Assembly: GCF_005877885.1 (NCBI RefSeq)
Contig: NZ_VCHY01000023.1
Location: 1 to 64,000, forward strand
Direction of reading: 5' to 3'
DNA length: 64,000 nt
From: Labilibacter sediminis
GTDB lineage: Bacteria > Bacteroidota > Bacteroidia > Bacteroidales > Marinilabiliaceae
Part shown: one piece after another, positions 45,793 through 55,683 of the stretch
How positions within the stretch are numbered: the stretch's first letter is position 1
How the letters are laid out: every line of letters starts with the position of its first letter
The notes under the pieces: generated by a model
Seen by the model: the letters and a program-made list of their open reading frames with translations, nothing else
Database searches by the model: none
What the model was told of the DNA's origin: nothing
Position numbers and translations under genes: made by a program

Positions 45793-47118
45793 TTATCGTT
45801 TTATAAACTTATAGGCGTTTGCATTATTTAATTTCAGTAGATAGAGCCCCTTTGATAAGTATTCTACATTAATGGAATGAGAATGTGATATATCGCCTTT
45901 TTGAATAAGTGCTCCTGATATACTATAAATGCTATAATCCGATAGTTCTTCAATGGAATGATTGAAGGATATTAGATCGCTTACAGGATTGGTAAATACT
46001 ATTTCTTTCTTCCAATCATTTTTCCCTACTGAGGTATTGATACTCTCGTGGAAGGTGGCAACTACCGGATAATGGTCTGTCATTTCATCAATTAGAACAG
46101 TGTGGTTTGATGCCGTGACATAATTATGGATGATGCGTACGTTAGCTGTTTTGTTCGCTAATGCTTCACTTGCTAAAATATAATCAATTCTAGCTAAATG
46201 TTCCGTGTGTGTATGTGTGGTAGTCGAGTTGCCGTCATGATCTAAATTACTTTCATCATGAAACATAGAAACTGAAGACGATGGAAAGGTACCCCAAAGC
46301 TTGTTGGTTTCATATGTTGCTCTGTCAGCATATTGATCAGTTACATCAATAATGTTGTATGTCGAATAATCCCAGTATTTATCCATCATGCGATAATCCC
46401 AGGTAGTGCAAGCTACCATTCCGTTATCAGGTTCGTTAGCTCTGTTCAGTTCATGAGTGCATTTACTCTTAAAGATTCGGTACTGAAGCCTTTTGTCAAT
46501 ATTGGATTCAGCATACGTTCGATCGGTGATAGTCATTGAATTAAAATCACCGAGAATAATTACATGATTATTCATGTCCATGTACTTTTCATATAATTCA
46601 AGCACATACTTGGTTTCTTTTTCACGGTGGTTTTTATTGGCTGATTTTAGGTGAACGACAATAAAAACGACAGGCTCATTGGTGAGTTTGGCCGCAAAGG
46701 TGCCTTCCAGGTTGGTACCGTTGTAATCGCCATTATTACCTTCAAGAAACTCTATTGGGTATTTGGAGGTGATTCCTGTTGGTTGTTGCGTGTCTCTGTC
46801 GAAAATATATGAATAGTTATGGCCATAGCTCTGTGCAAAGGTGGATAGCTTATTGGGATCAAAGTTTTTAAGTTCCTGTAATGCGAGTACATCGGGAGCT
46901 TCACTTAATAAAAAGTTGGTAGCCTTTTGTTGTACTTCGGCTTGTGTGGCAATATATGGATGGTCAGAGGGTAAAATTCCTGCTGAGACCTCCAGTTGAG
47001 AGAAGCCATACCACACATTCCAGGTCATTACTTTAAGATTATCTAGAGATGTGTTGGGGATTTGTGCAGAAGTAATGCATGCAATAGAAATCAGAAAAAG
47101 TGATAGGATAGTTCTCAT
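45793..47118 (-). CDS. Secreted endonuclease/exonuclease/phosphatase-fold protein with T9SS domain
   Basis: A 441-aa exported protein (signal about 1-18). The EEP fold is shown by VMTWNVWYGF (start strand), LALQELKNFD (metal Glu), VHLKSANKNHREKE, ILGDFNSMTITD (Asp-Asn pair) and TDHYPVVATF (catalytic Asp-His). A histidine-rich stretch near 300 (TTTHTHTEHLARIDYI) precedes the last core strands. The final 75 residues form a T9SS sorting domain (GALIQKGDISH, GLYLLKLNN). The fold covers DNases, phosphodiesterases and sugar or lipid phosphatases; this one should act at the surface. It lies 2 bp before a sulfatase gene. Its target is unknown. Confidence 0.8.
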   Translation of the reverse strand: MRTILSLFLISIACITSAQIPNTSLDNLKVMTWNVWYGFSQLEVSAGILPSDHPYIATQAEVQQKATNFLLSEAPDVLALQELKNFDPNKLSTFAQSYGHNYSYIFDRDTQQPTGITSKYPIEFLEGNNGDYNGTNLEGTFAAKLTNEPVVFIVVHLKSANKNHREKETKYVLELYEKYMDMNNHVIILGDFNSMTITDRTYAESNIDKRLQYRIFKSKCTHELNRANEPDNGMVACTTWDYRMMDKYWDYSTYNIIDVTDQYADRATYETNKLWGTFPSSSVSMFHDESNLDHDGNSTTTHTHTEHLARIDYILASEALANKTANVRIIHNYVTASNHTVLIDEMTDHYPVVATFHESINTSVGKNDWKKEIVFTNPVSDLISFNHSIEELSDYSIYSISGALIQKGDISHSHSINVEYLSKGLYLLKLNNANAYKFIKR

Positions 47119-47225
47119 GATATATTATTTTAATAGCTCAACCTTAATATGGTACAGCTGTATGGTAATTTCCTTATCAGAATAGCCCTTTAGGCTAGGA
47201 TCAAATTAGACTAAAAAGGAAAAAT

Positions 47226-47260
47226 AATGAAGAATCCCCAGCATTAAACCAGGGATTCTG
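47226..47260 (-). terminator. Candidate terminator of GH29 gene
   Basis: 8-bp arms AGAATCCC (47232-47239) and GGGATTCT (47253-47260), followed on the minus strand by a T-rich stretch (TCATTATTTTTCC). It lies 17 bp downstream of the GH29 stop at 47278. Confidence 0.6.
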
Positions 47261-47277
47261 TCGAATATTGTGTCAGT

Positions 47278-48828
47278 TTATTTCAAGTTTATTTTATACA
47301 CACAGGCATATTCAAAGTTCGCATTCATATTATGAAGAAGTTGTAAACCTTCATCCGTCATATCCCAGTCTATATCACCTTCACCCATCAACTCAATAGA
47401 TTTAATAGTAGAGCCATCAAAATCTTTGAATGCTGTTAAAACAGCATCACCATTCGACGGTTGAAAAGCAGTAGCATAAATAACGCCTGGTTTTGTGGTG
47501 TATCGGTACTCTATTTCATGGATGCGCATGCTGTGATTACTATAGTGAACTTCAGATTCTTCAATTAATTCCCCGGCAAACTCACCATACTGCTTCCATG
47601 GTTTAGTGGAGTAGATGGCTTCACCATGCTTGTTAAGCCAGCTTCCCAAGGCTAATAACCTACGTTGCATACCTTCAGGAATTGTTCCATCGGCGCGTGG
47701 TCCTATATTCAGAAGTAAGTTTCCATTTTTACTTACTACGTCAACCAAAAGGCGTACTAATTCAGATGGTGTTTTGTACAAATCGTTTACTTCTTCGTTA
47801 TGCATATAAGCATATGAAATACCTAAGGTTGCAGGATTTTGCCAACGTGGACCGATAGTGTCCATTTGTAAGTTATCCTTTTCGCGACATCCAACCCCGT
47901 CAGGCCAGTTGGTCTGACGCCCCTTATTGTTAAAATAGACTTCTTTACCTTTGGCATGTGCATCATTCAAATAATCAGCAATCATATGTTTAAAGGCTGT
48001 TTCAAATTTTATCACTTGCGGATCACCCTCTGCCTTATAGAAAATCGGTGCATCATCAATCCACATGAAATCAGGTGAATACTTGCGTTCAGCTTCTTTC
48101 CAACGCGCTACATAATCGGCTATAAACTCATCCGAATAGTCAAATGGGCCATATAAATCAGCAGCTTCAGGCATTCTTTTAATCTCTTCTGCTACTTGAT
48201 CAAACGGTTCATCGTGCACTTTAAAATCAAGTGTGAAACGGCTAGGGTGGCGTTCTCTATGGTACGAAATACCATATTTCATACCTTCAGCTCTAACCGC
48301 TTTTTCAAGGTCGCCAATTAAATCGCGCATCGGACCCTTTTTTGTGGCGCACCATTCGGTTAATTCCGAATCCCAGTTTACAAAACCATCGTGGTGCTCT
48401 CCTGTAGGTATTACATAAGTAGCACCTGCGTCTTTAAATAGCTTAGCCCAAGCTGCGGGATCAAAGTTTTCGGCTTTGTATAGGTTCACCCAATCTTTGT
48501 ATCCAAACTCAGGTGGCTTAGCTCCAAATTTCTCCATAAAGAACTCTTCATACCTCTCAGGCATTTTATACATATGGTTGGTGATTGCCTCTGCATAGCC
48601 TTTGTTGCGATCTTTATAACCGGCAACGCTATATGGGCCCCAATGAATAAAAATACCAAATTTCCCATCATCCCACCAGGTCGCTGGTTTTGCTTTGGCC
48701 AATGACTCCCATGTAGGTTCAAACGGTCCAGTTGTTGTGGACTTTTTCTGTTCGGAGGTATTGCATGCTGCTAATGATAGTATAGCAAGCAGGGCTAATC
48801 CTGTTTTTAAAGATTTTACAATTTTCAT
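47278..48828 (-). CDS. GH29 alpha-L-fucosidase/alpha-L-galactosidase, lipoprotein (second)
   Basis: A 516-aa GH29 enzyme. The lipobox LAAC (Cys22) predicts a lipoprotein. Motifs are FGIFIHWGPYSVAGYKD, GATYVIPTGEHHDGFVNWDS, KYGISYHRERHPSRF, and FMWIDDAPIF with the predicted nucleophile Asp. RPWKQYGEF-like sequence (KPWKQYGEFAGE) and a short C-terminal beta domain follow. It differs clearly from the other two GH29 proteins in this window, so they probably cut different linkages or sulfation states. It lies 38 bp downstream of the third GH29 gene. Confidence 0.87.
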   Translation of the reverse strand: MKIVKSLKTGLALLAILSLAACNTSEQKKSTTTGPFEPTWESLAKAKPATWWDDGKFGIFIHWGPYSVAGYKDRNKGYAEAITNHMYKMPERYEEFFMEKFGAKPPEFGYKDWVNLYKAENFDPAAWAKLFKDAGATYVIPTGEHHDGFVNWDSELTEWCATKKGPMRDLIGDLEKAVRAEGMKYGISYHRERHPSRFTLDFKVHDEPFDQVAEEIKRMPEAADLYGPFDYSDEFIADYVARWKEAERKYSPDFMWIDDAPIFYKAEGDPQVIKFETAFKHMIADYLNDAHAKGKEVYFNNKGRQTNWPDGVGCREKDNLQMDTIGPRWQNPATLGISYAYMHNEEVNDLYKTPSELVRLLVDVVSKNGNLLLNIGPRADGTIPEGMQRRLLALGSWLNKHGEAIYSTKPWKQYGEFAGELIEESEVHYSNHSMRIHEIEYRYTTKPGVIYATAFQPSNGDAVLTAFKDFDGSTIKSIELMGEGDIDWDMTDEGLQLLHNMNANFEYACVYKINLK

Positions 48829-48866
48829 TTTAGAATAAATTGATTGTTATAATGATTTAGTATATA

Positions 48867-50492
48867 TCAGGTTTGTGCAGGAATCACATCATTGGTTCCT
48901 AATTCCTTACGTTTCTCCAATTCTCCATTGATAATTATTTTGAAAGAAAGAGCCACCTGATTGGGTAGTGTTTTAGGCAATTCAATATGTAATCCTGATT
49001 TATCTCGTTTAAATTTGACGGGTCCATGTCCTAATAGTTCAATAGATTCAATTTTGTTTTCTTTTGAAATATTTACATCCTTGCTTAAAGATTTAATTAA
49101 CACTTTACTATTTGGAGAAATTCCAAGTGTAGTGGCATATAGGATGTTATTTTTAGTTGTAAAACGAATATCAGTCCAGTCAAATAATTCAGTATTTGGT
49201 TGTATCTTACGTGATAGAGCACCATTACCCTGGTTGGTTTGTGTAAAGAATAAATCTTCCATATGACCTTCGCCAATAATTGTCCATGGGTGAGAGGCAT
49301 AGATGGCTTCTCCATTTTGCTTCAGCCAGTTTCCAATGCCAATAAGCAGATCCTCTTGTCCTTTATCAAAAGAACCATCAGGGCGGGGATTCATCGATAG
49401 TAATAGGCCTCCATTGCGTGAAACAAGGTCAATCAGGCGACGGATTACATCTTCTGATTTTTTATATTCAATGTTTTTATCCCATTGCCAGTCGCACCAT
49501 CCTTCTGCACTTGGGGTGTCATCTTCCCATGGCCAATCTACAAATGAGGGGCGTTTGTGTCCGTTCTCGTAGCTGTATAAGCCAAAGTTCTTTCCGAAAT
49601 TACCTTTGTTATGCACACATACTTCTTTGTTATGTTTTAAACCATCATTAAAAAAGTGTGATAGAATTTTTTCGGTGTCGTATTTACCACCTCCGCCATC
49701 AAACCACAATACATCAGGAGAATATTTATCAATAAATTCTTTGGTGATAGCCAAGCGCTTTTCAGTAAAGCGTTCACGACCGCCTAAATACCAATAGTAG
49801 TTGTAATAGTCTTCATTTAATAAATCAGCTTTAGTAAAACGAGGGTCTTTTTTCAGGTTCTTAATGATTCCTTCAAAATGTTTAACCGTTCTTCCGTGGT
49901 GAAATGAAGCGATAGTTTTAATGTTTCTTTTCTTAAGTTCAGCTAATAGCTCACCGTTTACATCTCTCTTTGGACCTGTTTTTCCTGCACATAAATCAGT
50001 ATGTTCACTATCCCACATGAGGTATCCATCATGATGCACGGCACACATACCTGCATATTTGGCTCCTGACTTTTCTATTAAGTCAGCCCAATACACAGGA
50101 TCAAATTTTTCAGCTTTAAACTGTATAGCCATATCTTTATAACCAACACCATCTTTTATATCACCAATATGCTTTTCGAATAGCTGACGTTGCTCGTCGC
50201 TATCTTTTGTGGAATAATATCCTTTGTAACCTGTGATATAGTAATTACCCCAATTGCGCTTGGTATGTTCCCAGGCTCCACTTTGGGTATATACTCCCCA
50301 ATGGGCATAAATCCCGAATTTAGCATCCTGTGCCCATTGTGGTACCTGATGCTTTCGCAACGATTCCCAGTCTGCTTCATAATGCTCTGGCTTTTCAATT
50401 ATTTCTTCTGATTTTTGCTGTGCACCAATAGGCATAAGCATAATTAGAAACAGGGTGATTACTTGTAATGCTTTTTTTTTCATAATGTTCAT
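48867..50492 (-). CDS. GH29 alpha-L-fucosidase/alpha-L-galactosidase, secreted (third)
   Basis: A 541-aa GH29 enzyme with a cleavable signal peptide (about 1-24); MKKKALQV, 9 bp in, is an alternative start. Motifs are FGIYAHWGVYTQSGAW, KYAGMCAVHHDGYLMWDSE, KTIASFHHGRTVKHFE, and VLWFDGGGGKYD with the nucleophile Asp. HPWTIIGEGHMED introduces the C-terminal domain. It is closer to classic bacterial alpha-L-fucosidases than the gene at 47278. It lies directly upstream of that gene and downstream of the beta-helix gene (308-bp gap with a terminator between them), so it probably has its own promoter in the gap. Confidence 0.86.
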   Translation of the reverse strand: MNIMKKKALQVITLFLIMLMPIGAQQKSEEIIEKPEHYEADWESLRKHQVPQWAQDAKFGIYAHWGVYTQSGAWEHTKRNWGNYYITGYKGYYSTKDSDEQRQLFEKHIGDIKDGVGYKDMAIQFKAEKFDPVYWADLIEKSGAKYAGMCAVHHDGYLMWDSEHTDLCAGKTGPKRDVNGELLAELKKRNIKTIASFHHGRTVKHFEGIIKNLKKDPRFTKADLLNEDYYNYYWYLGGRERFTEKRLAITKEFIDKYSPDVLWFDGGGGKYDTEKILSHFFNDGLKHNKEVCVHNKGNFGKNFGLYSYENGHKRPSFVDWPWEDDTPSAEGWCDWQWDKNIEYKKSEDVIRRLIDLVSRNGGLLLSMNPRPDGSFDKGQEDLLIGIGNWLKQNGEAIYASHPWTIIGEGHMEDLFFTQTNQGNGALSRKIQPNTELFDWTDIRFTTKNNILYATTLGISPNSKVLIKSLSKDVNISKENKIESIELLGHGPVKFKRDKSGLHIELPKTLPNQVALSFKIIINGELEKRKELGTNDVIPAQT

Positions 50493-50800
50493 TGGTTATC
50501 TTTATTATTGACACAAAAGGAGATGTTTTTTATCTTTTCCTGTGCAAGAAAATTCTCTATAGAATAATCTTAAGGCAAGATGGATATTTTGTTTCTGGGA
50601 GCAGTTTTATTTTATACTGTATTGGTCTCATTAACTTAAATGGGAGTGGTGCACTTTTACAACACCCTATCATTGTTGGTTGACGCTATGGGGGCAAGCT
50701 GTCTAATTCATTAAATTTTTAACACAGAAATTGCACTAAAGCAAAAAAAGCCTCCGATATATGATATAAACGGAGGCTTCTGAATTATAACTAGGGAAGT
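50493..50800 (-). promoter_or_regulatory. Intergenic region before GH29 pair
   Basis: 308 bp. It contains the terminator of the beta-helix gene at 50743-50778, and presumably a promoter for the two GH29 genes that follow on the minus strand. Confidence 0.4.
50743..50778 (-). terminator. Rho-independent terminator of beta-helix gene
   Basis: Arms AGCCTCCG (50749-50756) and CGGAGGCT (50771-50778). Read on the minus strand, a run of seven T follows the stem. It lies 22 bp past the beta-helix stop codon. Confidence 0.88.
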
Positions 50801-53065
50801 TTACTCATGAATCGGATGAAACGGTAAAGACTTTTGCTTTAAAACTTCATTATCTAGTTTTCTAAATTTTGCCGGATATGATTTGTTTACCCCAAAGGCA
50901 TCAAAACTTACATCGAAAGGTATAAAACCACTTTTAAGCGCAGGTGATTTTTTCTTTAAACGGAAATCTCCTTTTTCAGCATTGTAAAATAAAGGATCAG
51001 CGACAACGGTTCCTTCTTCAATACCTTCTGCCTTTTGCTTGGCAAGAAATTCATCTAAACCATCGGCATAATATACATTGTTTTCTACGATGTACTCATA
51101 AGGCATTTTCTTTTTACCAGGCTTGTGTAGATTCATATTTTTTGGCCAGCTAGCAGGTTTATACACTTCAAAACCTTCAACGTTACTCATAAAAATATTG
51201 TTGCGAATTACTGCACCTGGAATAAACGATTGCTGTGGGTAAGCACGCATGTGTACTGCTTTTTTTACGTTTACAGCAATGTTATTGTACAATTGGTTAA
51301 ATCCTTTAAAGATGTAGGCATTGCCACCGCAATTCCAAACAATATTGTTGCGGGTAATGGTTTCATCTTGCCAGTCATCAGTGCGAAAACCAGTATACAT
51401 TAGATCATATAATAGGTTGTGATCAACTATATTACCAGCTCCGGCGCCTGAGATGTTAATGCTGGAACCGTCGGATAACTTCAGCATGGTACGTGTAGCT
51501 TTATTGTCCTTGATCAGGTTATTACGCGCATGCAGATATGGGAAATAACGTTGCTGTGGAGCCAAGGTAGAATCAACAGTGGCTTCAATTTCGTTCCACC
51601 GTATAGTACGTGAGGCTTCATCAAAGTCGGACCAGGGTTTCATCAATATTTGACAACGAACACCTGCTACTCCAATGGCTTTACGAGGAACATCATGTAT
51701 CCAGTTGTTTGTGATTTTATTGTCTCCACTTTGCCACAAGAAGATACCGTGACCATGCCAAATTAATTCGCCACAATGGTGAATGATGTTATTATGGATA
51801 GTGTTATTTTTATTCACATATTTTGTCCCTGGTCCATAACCGGCCAGTAAGATCCCCATGTGACCAACATAGTCGATCAAGCAGTTTGATACAGAGATGT
51901 TTTGCGCATGCAGATCTAAACGAACGGCAGAACCTCCACTATTGGTAAAACGACAAGCATCTACAGAGCAATTTTCTGCACCTCTGAAACGAAGTAAAGC
52001 GTTGCCATAATCAAAGGTATCCCAATCGTGTTGTATACCCCATCCTTTATGGTTTTTGTACCAAACAGTACGGTCTGCTTTTGTAAAGGTTAATCCTTCA
52101 AAGTGGATGTTTTTAGCTGCAATATCCGAAGCGAGGTCGTAACGAATTTTTCCTTCTACACGGATAAGTTCCTTTAGGGCAGGTGCCTCAATGTTTTTTG
52201 ACGGTGTACCATTTTCAGGCCAGTAGTATATCTTCTTTGTAACTGTGTTAACACACCATTCTCCAGGTTCATCCAAAAAATCAATGGCATTCTCAAGATA
52301 TACGAAGGCAGGTGCATGATGTGGGTTTTTTGTACCTACCTGAGCATTGGCTTCAAAAGCCAACCAACCCATTTTATTTTCTGTATCCACACTTTCCAGT
52401 TGAATACACATCAGGTTCCAAGGCACTGGATTAAAGATGCATTCTATATCTGAGATGTTTTCCCATTCGCGCATTTGACTTTTCACATCCGGAACCATAC
52501 GAAGTGCATAACGGTCTTTGTTGTTATGCACGTTACGGCTGTCGCTTTGCTCTATTGATTTTGATGGTTCAGCCGGAATCCAAGGCTCACTCTTGGCTCT
52601 GTTTAATCGTTTGTTACCATCAAATAGTGCTTTAAAAGAACCTAAACCTTCAGGTAAATCAGCTACCCAAAGGTTTCCTTTTGCTTTTTGAGAAGCGTGT
52701 GCAGGGAGTTGATTCACTTTCTGCCAATTTTTTAAAGGCACACCAGAAGTGATCACCGGTTCTTCATCCTGATAAGCTTTAAAGGTTAACTTATAGCCAT
52801 TGTCAGGAGAATCTTTCAAACCTAATACAAAAGTTTCGCTTAAGTGATAAGATCCAGACCTTAGGTATACAGTGATATCTTCTTTTACTTCTTTTGCAAG
52901 TAAAGATCGAACAGCAGTTTGTGCCTCACTAAGGTTTTTAAATGGTTCTTCAATAGTGCCTGCATTTCCTGCCTTGCCTGCAGGAGAAACATAAAATTCC
53001 TTCGCAGAAATGCTCCCCATAAAAAGGGTGAGCATTAATAATCCTAAAATTGTATTTTTTATCAT
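50801..53065 (-). CDS. Secreted right-handed beta-helix protein, putative glycosidase
   Basis: A 754-aa exported protein (signal about 1-21). The entry motif KEFYVSPAGKAGNAGTIEEPFKNLSEAQTAVR is followed by a ligand-binding-like insert (about 90-300) and a long beta helix (about 300-690) with coils such as NTIHNNIIHHCGEL and GDNKITNNWIHDV. HHCGELIWHGHGIFLW and conserved Asp/His around it could be catalytic, but I cannot map them to a family. The layout resembles exo-acting beta-helix glycosidases (GH110 or GH120 type) more than lyases. It follows a sulfatase by 7 bp and ends at its own terminator. No T9SS domain is seen, unlike the beta-helix protein at 1427. Substrate unknown. Confidence 0.72.
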   Translation of the reverse strand: MIKNTILGLLMLTLFMGSISAKEFYVSPAGKAGNAGTIEEPFKNLSEAQTAVRSLLAKEVKEDITVYLRSGSYHLSETFVLGLKDSPDNGYKLTFKAYQDEEPVITSGVPLKNWQKVNQLPAHASQKAKGNLWVADLPEGLGSFKALFDGNKRLNRAKSEPWIPAEPSKSIEQSDSRNVHNNKDRYALRMVPDVKSQMREWENISDIECIFNPVPWNLMCIQLESVDTENKMGWLAFEANAQVGTKNPHHAPAFVYLENAIDFLDEPGEWCVNTVTKKIYYWPENGTPSKNIEAPALKELIRVEGKIRYDLASDIAAKNIHFEGLTFTKADRTVWYKNHKGWGIQHDWDTFDYGNALLRFRGAENCSVDACRFTNSGGSAVRLDLHAQNISVSNCLIDYVGHMGILLAGYGPGTKYVNKNNTIHNNIIHHCGELIWHGHGIFLWQSGDNKITNNWIHDVPRKAIGVAGVRCQILMKPWSDFDEASRTIRWNEIEATVDSTLAPQQRYFPYLHARNNLIKDNKATRTMLKLSDGSSINISGAGAGNIVDHNLLYDLMYTGFRTDDWQDETITRNNIVWNCGGNAYIFKGFNQLYNNIAVNVKKAVHMRAYPQQSFIPGAVIRNNIFMSNVEGFEVYKPASWPKNMNLHKPGKKKMPYEYIVENNVYYADGLDEFLAKQKAEGIEEGTVVADPLFYNAEKGDFRLKKKSPALKSGFIPFDVSFDAFGVNKSYPAKFRKLDNEVLKQKSLPFHPIHE

Positions 53066-53072
53066 ATTGCTT

Positions 53073-54644
53073 TTATTTATTCCAATTTTCGTTGATAATA
53101 GTTTGTAATTCAGGAAAGTCTTCCAGATTTACTTCGTATTTTGTTTGAAGACGCTTCAATTCAGTTTTTAATTCTTTTGTAATCTGATCGTACCCTGATT
53201 TCCCATATATATTATTCATTTCATTAGGATCGTTTTTAAGGTCGTACAGTTCCCAGCCAATAGGTGTGTTCCATCCCTCAGTAGTACCATTTAGTCCCAT
53301 GCCGCGTCCGTAAAAAAAGATTAGTTTGTAATCATGTGTTCTTACGCCAAAGTGAGCCGGAACTTCGGAACCTTCAAATTGCATCCAGTAGTGATAGTAC
53401 ATAGATTGTTGCCAGTCTTCTGGTGTTTTGCCAATCAGGTTTTTTCTAAAGCTTTTCCCTTGCATATCATTAGGAACAGTAACCCCACCATAATCTAATA
53501 TTAATTCTGCAAAATCAAGGTTGGTAATCATGTCATCACATTGCGAACCAGCCTTAATTTCATCGGGTTTACGTATTAGGAATGGCATTTTTAACGACTC
53601 GTCATAAATCCATCTTTTATCGTAGTAGCTATGCTCTCCCAAAAACATGCCCTGATCAGATGTATATACTACAATAGTATTTTCATTTAAACCTTTTTCG
53701 TCGAGATATTCTAAAACTTTACCTACGTTCTCATCGATGGCAGCTACAACACGCAAATAATCTTTTAGGTACTTCTGGTAGGCGGCGGCAATACGTTCTT
53801 CATCGCTCATGCCTTCAATATCCAGTTTTCCGGTAGGATAGTCTTTACCTCTTTTACCTTCGTACATTCGTTGCGATAAATTTAACATGTCGCGACCAAA
53901 TGTTCTAGATCCTTCTGAACGATGTGTTTTATCTTCATTTAAACTTTCTGGCTCGGGAATAGTTACCTCATCATATAAATGTTCATGACGCTCGGCATAT
54001 TCCCAAAGTCCATGCGGTGCTTTGTGATGTAACATTAAGAAAAATGGTTTTACACCTTCTCTATTATCCAACCAATTTAATGAATTATCAGTTATTACAT
54101 CAGTTACATATCCATTGTACTTTTTACCTTCTTTTCCGGTCGTCCATTTAGTTCCTGTTTCTTTAAAAACGGGGTTATGGTATAGTCCTTGTCCCGGAAG
54201 GACACTATAATAATCAAATCCCTGAGGTTGGGTATGCAAGTGCCATTTACCTATCATGGCCGTTTCGTAACCATTTTTTTGTAGTAATGTAGCTACAGTC
54301 TCATCTTCAACTTTTAGGTCGTCCCATAAGGTGTATACTCCTGTTTTATGACCATATTTTCCTGTCATAATGGTGGCACGGCTGGGAGTACAAATAGAGT
54401 TAGTTACATAACAGTTGTTTAGCATTGCGCCTTCGTTGGCAATACGATCAATATTGGGCGTTTCTATTACATCGGCAAAACGCATTTTATAACTGCTAAT
54501 CGTATTTGCAGTGTGATCGTCGCACATAATCCAAAGTATATTTGGTTTTTTTGCCGTTTCTTTCTTCTTACACCCAGCAAATCCAATAATTTGAATTGTG
54601 AGTAACCCTGCAATAAATAAAAGGGTTGAATAGTTCTTATTCAT
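53073..54644 (-). CDS. S1 sulfatase, 6-O-sulfatase-like group, lipoprotein
   Basis: A 523-aa sulfatase with lipobox FAGC (Cys25). Motifs are MCDDHTANTISSYKMR, Cys85-Thr-Pro-Ser-Arg with ATIMTGKYGHKTGVY, IGKWHLHTQPQG, and YTSDQGMFLGEHSYYDKRW followed by YDES. The end (WELYDLKNDPNEMNNIYG) is the usual sub-domain. It belongs with the sulfatases at 33300 and 42465 but is the only lipoprotein of the three and the most diverged. It is the first gene of the second minus-strand run and overlaps almost directly (7-bp gap) with the beta-helix gene, so the two probably work together. Confidence 0.87.
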   Translation of the reverse strand: MNKNYSTLLFIAGLLTIQIIGFAGCKKKETAKKPNILWIMCDDHTANTISSYKMRFADVIETPNIDRIANEGAMLNNCYVTNSICTPSRATIMTGKYGHKTGVYTLWDDLKVEDETVATLLQKNGYETAMIGKWHLHTQPQGFDYYSVLPGQGLYHNPVFKETGTKWTTGKEGKKYNGYVTDVITDNSLNWLDNREGVKPFFLMLHHKAPHGLWEYAERHEHLYDEVTIPEPESLNEDKTHRSEGSRTFGRDMLNLSQRMYEGKRGKDYPTGKLDIEGMSDEERIAAAYQKYLKDYLRVVAAIDENVGKVLEYLDEKGLNENTIVVYTSDQGMFLGEHSYYDKRWIYDESLKMPFLIRKPDEIKAGSQCDDMITNLDFAELILDYGGVTVPNDMQGKSFRKNLIGKTPEDWQQSMYYHYWMQFEGSEVPAHFGVRTHDYKLIFFYGRGMGLNGTTEGWNTPIGWELYDLKNDPNEMNNIYGKSGYDQITKELKTELKRLQTKYEVNLEDFPELQTIINENWNK

Positions 54645-55683
54645 AATTATAATAATTGAATTGATTATTTCCTTTTTGAAATGTTTATGACACTAAAATA
54701 CCCATATCCTTCTTTTAGGGAGTGTCAGTATTAGATCGTGTAGTCTCATAAAATTGAAACGTATATATAGTTGATGCATGTATCTGTTTATGAGCGATTA
54801 AAGGAGGTCTTGTTTTTGAGAAAAAATCATGTTCAAATTTGATTTTATTTTAAAAATTTCTCAGAGGTGAAATTTGTGCAACTTTTTGAAATATATAGAG
54901 CAAGCAGAAATGCTATAAGATATACAAAGCAACTATACTACGCGATTAACTACATTATGTATTCGTATTTGCATATAAACAATAGCCCACCGATATACAA
55001 ACGGATGAAGGTAGGGGTTAACAATCATTTCTCTCTAATAAAGTATAGAGAGCGCAACAGACTGAAATCAATAAGAAGGTTGTTTAAAAAGTTGCCTTGA
55101 AATTTTTCATTAAGAGAACCCAATGTTAAATTTCCTTAAGCAATACTGAAAAGAGCAATAATCATGAAGTTATTTTTTCTTAGTTTTTGTCTTCAAGCAC
55201 AAAAGTAAGTCTGTAAGGGTTGAAAACCCAATACGATTGAGATTGAGGACAATATTGTCAGACAATAATAAATACATGGTTTTTTCCTGTAGATTCTGGA
55301 TGGTGCCATATTTGATGTAATGGTTAATAAATAAAACCTCATTATGATTGCAATAAATCTCCCAGTATATAAAACAAATCTTTCAAGTTTCAATTTCGAA
55401 ATGTTTCTCATGTGACAAACTTCGATTCATATTACACAATTTACTGGTATTTAGTTGTTTGTGCTTTTGTCTGTTTTGTTTTACAACTATATTCGTTCGT
55501 TACATAAAAATTCAGGGCTAATGATATTGATAATTTATAAGTTATCTGAATGAGTTCAAACAAGCGAATTATTAATCATAAAATGACCATTATGTGTCAT
55601 CCTTAAGAATGTCTTTTTTATAAATGAAAAGGATTAAAGAGAGGGGTTACATGTGGTTATTTGAAAAAACAAAATCTAGAAAC
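54645..55683. promoter_or_regulatory. Divergent intergenic region, sulfatase / LVIVD gene
   Basis: 1,039 AT-rich bases. No gene is convincing; the 77-codon frame at 54867-55100 has no motif. It probably holds promoters for both divergent genes and marks the edge of the glycan-degradation region. Confidence 0.45.

Noticed and set aside
54867-55100. 77-codon frame in the gap before the LVIVD gene
   Set aside because: No recognisable feature, basic AT-driven composition; likely chance.
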